DNA from: Aquilaria yunnanensis
Lineage: Eukaryota > Streptophyta > Magnoliopsida > Malvales > Thymelaeaceae
NCBI GenBank assembly: GCA_039654915.1
Contig: CM077597.1
Location: 57,378,001-57,442,000, forward strand
Length of the DNA stretch: 64,000 nucleotides
Direction: 5' to 3'
Of this stretch, positions 59,601 to 64,000 are shown one piece after another (within the stretch, counting starts at the first letter, position 1; each line of letters begins with the position of its first letter). A program made the position numbers and the translations under genes. The notes beneath the pieces are model-generated. The model saw only the letters and a program-made list of their open reading frames with translations. It was not told the origin of the DNA and did no database searches.

Positions 59601-60247
59601 GTATGACCCCCCATTGTTGGGCAGATTCTGCAGATAAGATAGTCATTCGTCCAGAGGTCATAGCTGATACCAGAGCTAAGATCAAGTTAATCTAGCAAAG
59701 GATTAAGGCAGCCAATGATCGGCAAACCAAGTATGCAAACTTGAGGAGAAGAGATATGAGTTTTGAAGTTGGGGACAAAGTACTTTCGAAAGTGTCTCCA
59801 ATGAGACGAGTTAGCCCTTTTGGGCAAAGGGGCAAGTTGGCTCCCAGGTATATTGGACCATATGAGATATTGGAGAAGATAGGCAAAGTTGCTTAGTGGC
59901 TGGAATTTGCACCTAATTTGTCCGAAGTGCATAATGTGTTCCACGTGAGTCTACTTAGAAAATGCACAGTGGAACCGGGACAAGTAATTAGTCCTTCAGT
60001 GATACCTATTCAGGGAGACTTGACCTACGAGGAGAAACCGGTTCTGGTACTTGATAGGCAAGTCAAGAAGTTAAGGACTAAGTGGATTCCTATGGTTAGG
60101 ATCTTATGGTCTAACCATAGTGAGGGAGAGGCTACATGGGAGACGGAACAGGATATGCTGAAAAGATATCCTTATGCCTTTCGAAGTTGCAACGGAATTT
60201 GGGGGACCAAATTACAGAATGAGGGGAGAATGTTATGGATCCCCTAG
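56634..60247 (+). pseudogene. chromovirus C pol: protease, RT, RNase H, integrase, chromodomain
   Basis: In frame with gag. Protease keeps FDTGAT (56847-56862). RT keeps [11 protein letters not shown] and [13 protein letters not shown], but the catalytic FIDD is FIGD (Gly codon 57849-57851). RNase H has TDASGSGLG (about 58287). Integrase has an H-H-C-C finger (about 58940-59070), and its core shows MDFLVGLP, SGRDPRF (the family's first Asp is Gly, 59334) and SDKVIQ (Glu to Asp, 59442). Stops occur at 57582, 58113, 58335, 58911 and 59085. A frameshift near 59500 is followed by a chromodomain-like tail (SEGEATWETEQDML, about 60120). The frame runs through the polypurine tract and ends at 60247, 17 bases into the LTR. 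RT and integrase look catalytically dead. Confidence 0.93.
60217..60230 (+). other. chromovirus C polypurine tract
   Basis: GAATGAGGGGAGAA directly precedes the LTR start TGTTATGG at 60231. It would prime plus-strand synthesis. Confidence 0.85.
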
Positions 60248-62820
60248 TAGTCAGCACTCCCGAGAGAGGTAAAATGTTCCAAATTAAGTTTAGAACTTTA
60301 ATTTCAAGTTTACAAAGCTAGAATAAAGGAGTTACAAAAATTCACTAAGTTCCACAGAGGTTTAAGCACTAGATGAGAAGTAGGGGCAAACTGGTAATTT
60401 TGCATCCTGAGTAACCGGGCGGGGTCCTGAGTGTTTTAAGTTAAGTTTTGTAACTTAACCTCTAACCTTAACTCAAAGTTGAAACAATAAAAAGAATTAA
60501 TCAATAAATGAGCATGTGTTAAAAGATGGGGGTTTATGAGGTAAGGGTTGTAACTTGGATGGCTTAAGGGGTTGAGTGAGGGTTTAAGAAGGGAAAGGTG
60601 GCTAATGGCTGCCATAACCACGTTTTCCCCTCTCAAGCAATCATTTCTCTCTCAATTCAAGCTAGAAATCAAGTGATCTTGATTCCTAGAGTTGCCATCC
60701 AAGGATACCAACCAAGAGGAACTTGTTTCAAGCTAGAAAACAAGGTTTGGAGGCTTGGAAGCATGATTTCTCTACTCCCCTATTTTTGATATGTGGTAAG
60801 CATGGTGTTCTTGGTTAATTCCATGTTATTTGAGTGATTTGAGGCTTGGGTTTTGGTTAAAGGGGAAGATTGTGATGTTTGGTGCTTTGGTTTTGATTGG
60901 AACTTAGGTGAGGATTTCTTGCACTTGGTTGCTTGAAAAGAGGAGTGATTCTAGCTTGTATCTTGGAGTTGAGGTAAGGGAGTAGTGTTTTTAAGCTTGA
61001 ACAATGCTTGTGGCTTGAGTTTGTTGTAAGAAATTGATTGAAATTAGCCATAACATTGACTATGAGTTTTGGTTGAATTGTTGTGAACTATGAGGTTTGA
61101 GGAAGATTTGATGATGTTGTAAAGCAACATTAATGGCATTGTGATAGTTGGTTATGTTCCTTGCAATGTGAACTATGTGTGTGTGAAGTTTGGTGGCTTT
61201 TTATGCATGTTTGATATGTGTACTAAGTAGCCAAAGGTCATAGCAGCAAAATGCATGCCAATGCTGCAGTTTCACAGATTGGCGACGCGTCACCAAGAGG
61301 TACCCATAATTGGCAACGCGTCGCCAATTGGAAAAAGGTTCACAGAACGTCAACAACTGTGGCGACGTGTTGCCAAGACAGCAATGGAGATCCGATTTTG
61401 TTTTTAGCATTAACTTTCAAGTTTTACAAACATTTAAAATGCCCCAGATTTAAAGTTGTTTTGAATCAAATTGAGGATAATTTTTAGTGGTAGAATTTTG
61501 CACATTTTGCTAGGATGATTGAGTTGAGTCCCAAGGATATCCTTTGGGTACCTTGGCCCTCAACTATGCCAGCGGTACATTGAGACTTTCTGAAGTCTCT
61601 CGAGAAGTGGGAGTTTCCTTGAGTTTTGAAAAGTTTTGAGGTTACTTGTTGAGTAAGCAAGGAAACTAAGTAGCAAGCGAATATAACCAAGTGTCATGAG
61701 CTTGAGGTGTAAGTTTTAGAACCCTTGGAAACCTGGCAGTGTTGGAAATCATGGGGTTGTAAAGAGAGGTTTCAAATGCACCGAGGTTATGAGGTTTAAC
61801 AACCTAGTTATATAGTTCTCACCCTAGTTCTCTTACACAACAAAGTTAAGGACAGGTTATATAATAAGTAAGGCGTAAGCTAAGGCTTACGAGGCATAAG
61901 TCGAGAGCTAGACTTGTGAGCCATGGAGTGACGCCCGTGAGAAAGTAAGAAAATTATGTGAGGAGCGGTCCTTCAGGATCCGAGCATGCATATCCATATA
62001 TTTACATATATGAGAGGTCCCTCACACTGCGAGAGCTAGCAGAGAGTATGCCATGAGTTATTTCATATCTGTCAATAGTTTTACTGTTGGTACATGAGGT
62101 TACCCCTTACTGAGAATCTTCGATTCTCACCCTTACTGTTTTGCTGTGCATATACAGAAGGAGTTGGGCTGAGTGACTGTTAAGGGTTACTCTGGTAGTA
62201 GTTTTTGGTTCACAGGTAGAATACCTGAGTTTTGATGATTCTAGTACTTATTGTTTGGATGCTTGTTGGTCTTGCACAATACTAACTAAATTGCTCATTG
62301 GTTACAGAGCCTAGTGCACATTGGATATAGTCAGGCATAGCTAGACCTAGTTGGATCTAGAGGAGTCTCTAAAGCTCGCCACTGGGATTCGCATCCAAGG
62401 TGGGAGTTAGTATGAGAAGATCTCAATAGAGGATTTTGTATGTGTACATAGTACTCTAGTTGCCTCCTTAGTTATGAAATGAAGAGTCATGGACTCGAGG
62501 ATTCCTTTCTGGGCGGGGGCATCAGCTACTATATGTATGAATGCTAACGCATGTTGCTATGTGTAGTTAACTCATATAAAGGTTGATTTGTATGCTTTGA
62601 CTACTCTACTTGTTTTATATGAAAAATTGTGGCCACATTAACATTTTATGGTTTAAAATAACCCGTCAAAGCATAAAGAGCATGCATATTGCATATTCTA
62701 GGATAATCAACTAGTGACATGGATTTAATTCGTGCACATATCAATGATTACCAACTGCAATCCGCCGTGAGACCAAGTTCTCTCAGGTGTCTTGGGCAGG
62801 GCCCAGGGACGGCCGTGTCA
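60231..62820 (+). repeat. chromovirus C second LTR
   Basis: 2,590 bp, TGTTATGGATCC to CCGTGTCA. Palindromic repeats lie at 61279-61296, 61310-61327 and 61359-61376. It is followed by another primer site instead of host flank, so it acts both as 3' LTR of the first unit and 5' LTR of a second. Confidence 0.92.
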
Positions 62821-63033
62821 GTTTTTGGTATCAGAGCCTAAGGTTTTCATTTCATAAGTTTTGGAGGCTAAGACTGAGATCTATGTTGAATGTCCATGTG
62901 CTTGGAAACTTAGTACTGACCAACATCTGGGGAATGTTGTCTGGCTTTTGTTGCAGGTTGCTATGGTTGACACTAGGTCTGGAGGTGTAAAGGGAACTAG
63001 GGAACCTGGAGAAGGTTCTAGTGACCCAGTAAT
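62821..63033 (+). pseudogene. second chromovirus unit: primer site, leader, gag start
   Basis: The bases match 51541-51753 closely, including the primer site (62826-62837) and the gag ATG at 62963 with MVDTRSGGVKGTREPGEG. Similarity ends abruptly after GACCCAGTAAT at about 63033, where Tat-D begins. Confidence 0.88.
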
Positions 63034-64000
63034 CCGAACACTAGGTAGCTGGAGTAATCCTCCGCGGACCCCAAGGTGTGGAAGCTATGATGGCCATAAA
63101 ATTCGGATTCAATGTCACCAACAATGTCACTGAATATGAAGCCTTTATAGCAGGCTTGTGGCTAGCAAAAAGAGTAGGTATGAGGAATCTGAAGGCCCAT
63201 GGTGTTTCTCAACTAGTGATCCGATAGATGGCGGGGACTACGGGGCAAAGGACCCAAACTTCGCAAAGTACCATGATCTCGTGAAAAAGCTCAGCAAAGA
63301 GTTTGACACGGTACATGTAGAAAATGTACCGCAATAAGATAATATGGAGGTAGATACTTTGGCCAAATCGAAGGAGTCCAACGAAATGTTGTCTCAACAA
63401 AGCATAGTGGTAATGTGTATAACAACCTCGAACAAAGTGTCGAAAGATCCTATAAAGAAATACCTCATAACTTCGAAGCTTCCTGAAGATCCTCTTGAAG
63501 CGATAAAAGTGTAAAAGCACTCAGGAAGATACTTAATGATTGGACAAGAGTTGTACTGACAAGGGTACGTAAGTCCGTTGCAGCGGTGTGTCAGCGAAGA
63601 AGATGTGGAGACGGTCCTCAAAGAAGTCCATGAAGGAGTTATGGTTCTCACGTAGGAACTAATGCCCTTGCTGGGGTACTACTTTGCCAAGGATATTTTT
63701 GGCCTACCTTGAGGAATGATGCAAGGCAGTTTGTCCAGAAATGCGATAAATGCCAGAGGCACGCTCCCATCCAGAGACTACCCTCGAACGTGATAACTTC
63801 GGCAAACTATCCTTGCCCCTTCACTTCTGGGGCATTGACCTCATTGGGCCTCTCCCAACGGCAACAAGAGGATTGAAGTTCTGCGTAGTCACAGTAGACT
63901 ATTTTACCAAATGGATCAAGGTAGAGCCTTTAGTAGCAATATTTGCAAAGGATATACAAAGATTTGTTTGAAAGAACATCATATGCAGATTTGGTGTACC
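63034..64000 (+). pseudogene. Tat-D pol fragment, right part (second RNase H to integrase)
   Basis: AGVILRGPQG begins within the second RNase H, followed by VTEYEAFIAGLWLAKRVG (about 63130), the integrase zinc region (about 63630-63770) and the integrase core with GIDLIGPLPTA (about 63830) and VDYFTKWIKVEPL. It runs off the window. Stops and frameshifts are frequent (for example TAG at 63224 and a TAA near 63335), so it is old, like Tat-F. Confidence 0.85.

Larger units (their letters stand above)
48849..63033 (+). mobile_element. chromovirus C (Tekay/Del-like Ty3/gypsy) with nested solo LTRs
   Basis: 5' LTR 48849-51540, primer site, gag, protease, RT, RNase H, integrase with chromodomain-like tail, polypurine tract, LTR 60231-62820. 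After the second LTR the sequence continues with the primer site, leader and gag start again (62821-63033), so this is a remnant of a tandem LTR-internal-LTR-internal array. The X solo LTR at 51759-55621 interrupts gag. Long LTRs, a tRNA-Met primer site, one gag-pol frame and a C-terminal chromodomain fit the Tekay/Del clade. Confidence 0.92.

Overview
This is a stretch of flowering-plant nuclear DNA made almost entirely of LTR retrotransposons nested inside one another. I found no host gene that I can support, and no rRNA, genuine tRNA, CRISPR array or bacterial feature. The evidence for a plant is Ty1/copia and Ty3/gypsy elements of plant type: a chromovirus with a tRNA-Met-type primer site, and several elements of the Tat lineage of Ty3/gypsy, recognised by a second RNase H domain and an antisense accessory gene. 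5-bp target-site duplications bracket most insertions.

Layout from left to right. 1-5619: the 5' part of a copia element reading leftwards, whose 5' LTR (3778-5619) carries a 421-bp SINE-like foldback insertion. 5665-6103 and 26969-29102: two halves of one ~2.5-kb LTR of a family I call X, split by Tat-1 (6104-26968). Tat-1 is itself split by Tat-2 (9335-19172), a younger element of the same family. 29103-30668: gene-free, with LTR-like sequence. 30669-33308: a decayed chromovirus-like gag-pol (E). 33309-42095: a 5'-truncated Tat element (Tat-F), with an X solo LTR (37440-39928) inside its antisense gene. 42096-48570: a Tat element in reverse orientation (Tat-3), with the best preserved pol. 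48571-48848 and 63034-64000: pieces of another Tat pol (Tat-D). Between these lies a Tekay/Del-like chromovirus C (48849-63033). An X solo LTR (51759-55621) interrupts its gag, and that LTR holds a copia solo LTR (52161-53572).

No element is intact. Pol genes carry premature stops, mostly of the C-to-T (CGA to TGA, CAG to TAG) or G-to-A (TGG to TAG or TGA) kind expected from methyl-cytosine decay. The most interesting content is the accessory gene that four Tat copies carry on the strand opposite to gag-pol, between pol and the 3' LTR. It has its own conserved TATA box and at least three spliceosomal introns. The last intron sits at the same codon boundary in all four copies. The predicted product has a 'putative gypsy type transposon' N-terminal domain, a bipartite nuclear-localisation-like stretch and a long coiled coil. 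A second notable trait is that the Tat gag reading frame begins inside the LTR and runs through the primer-binding site.
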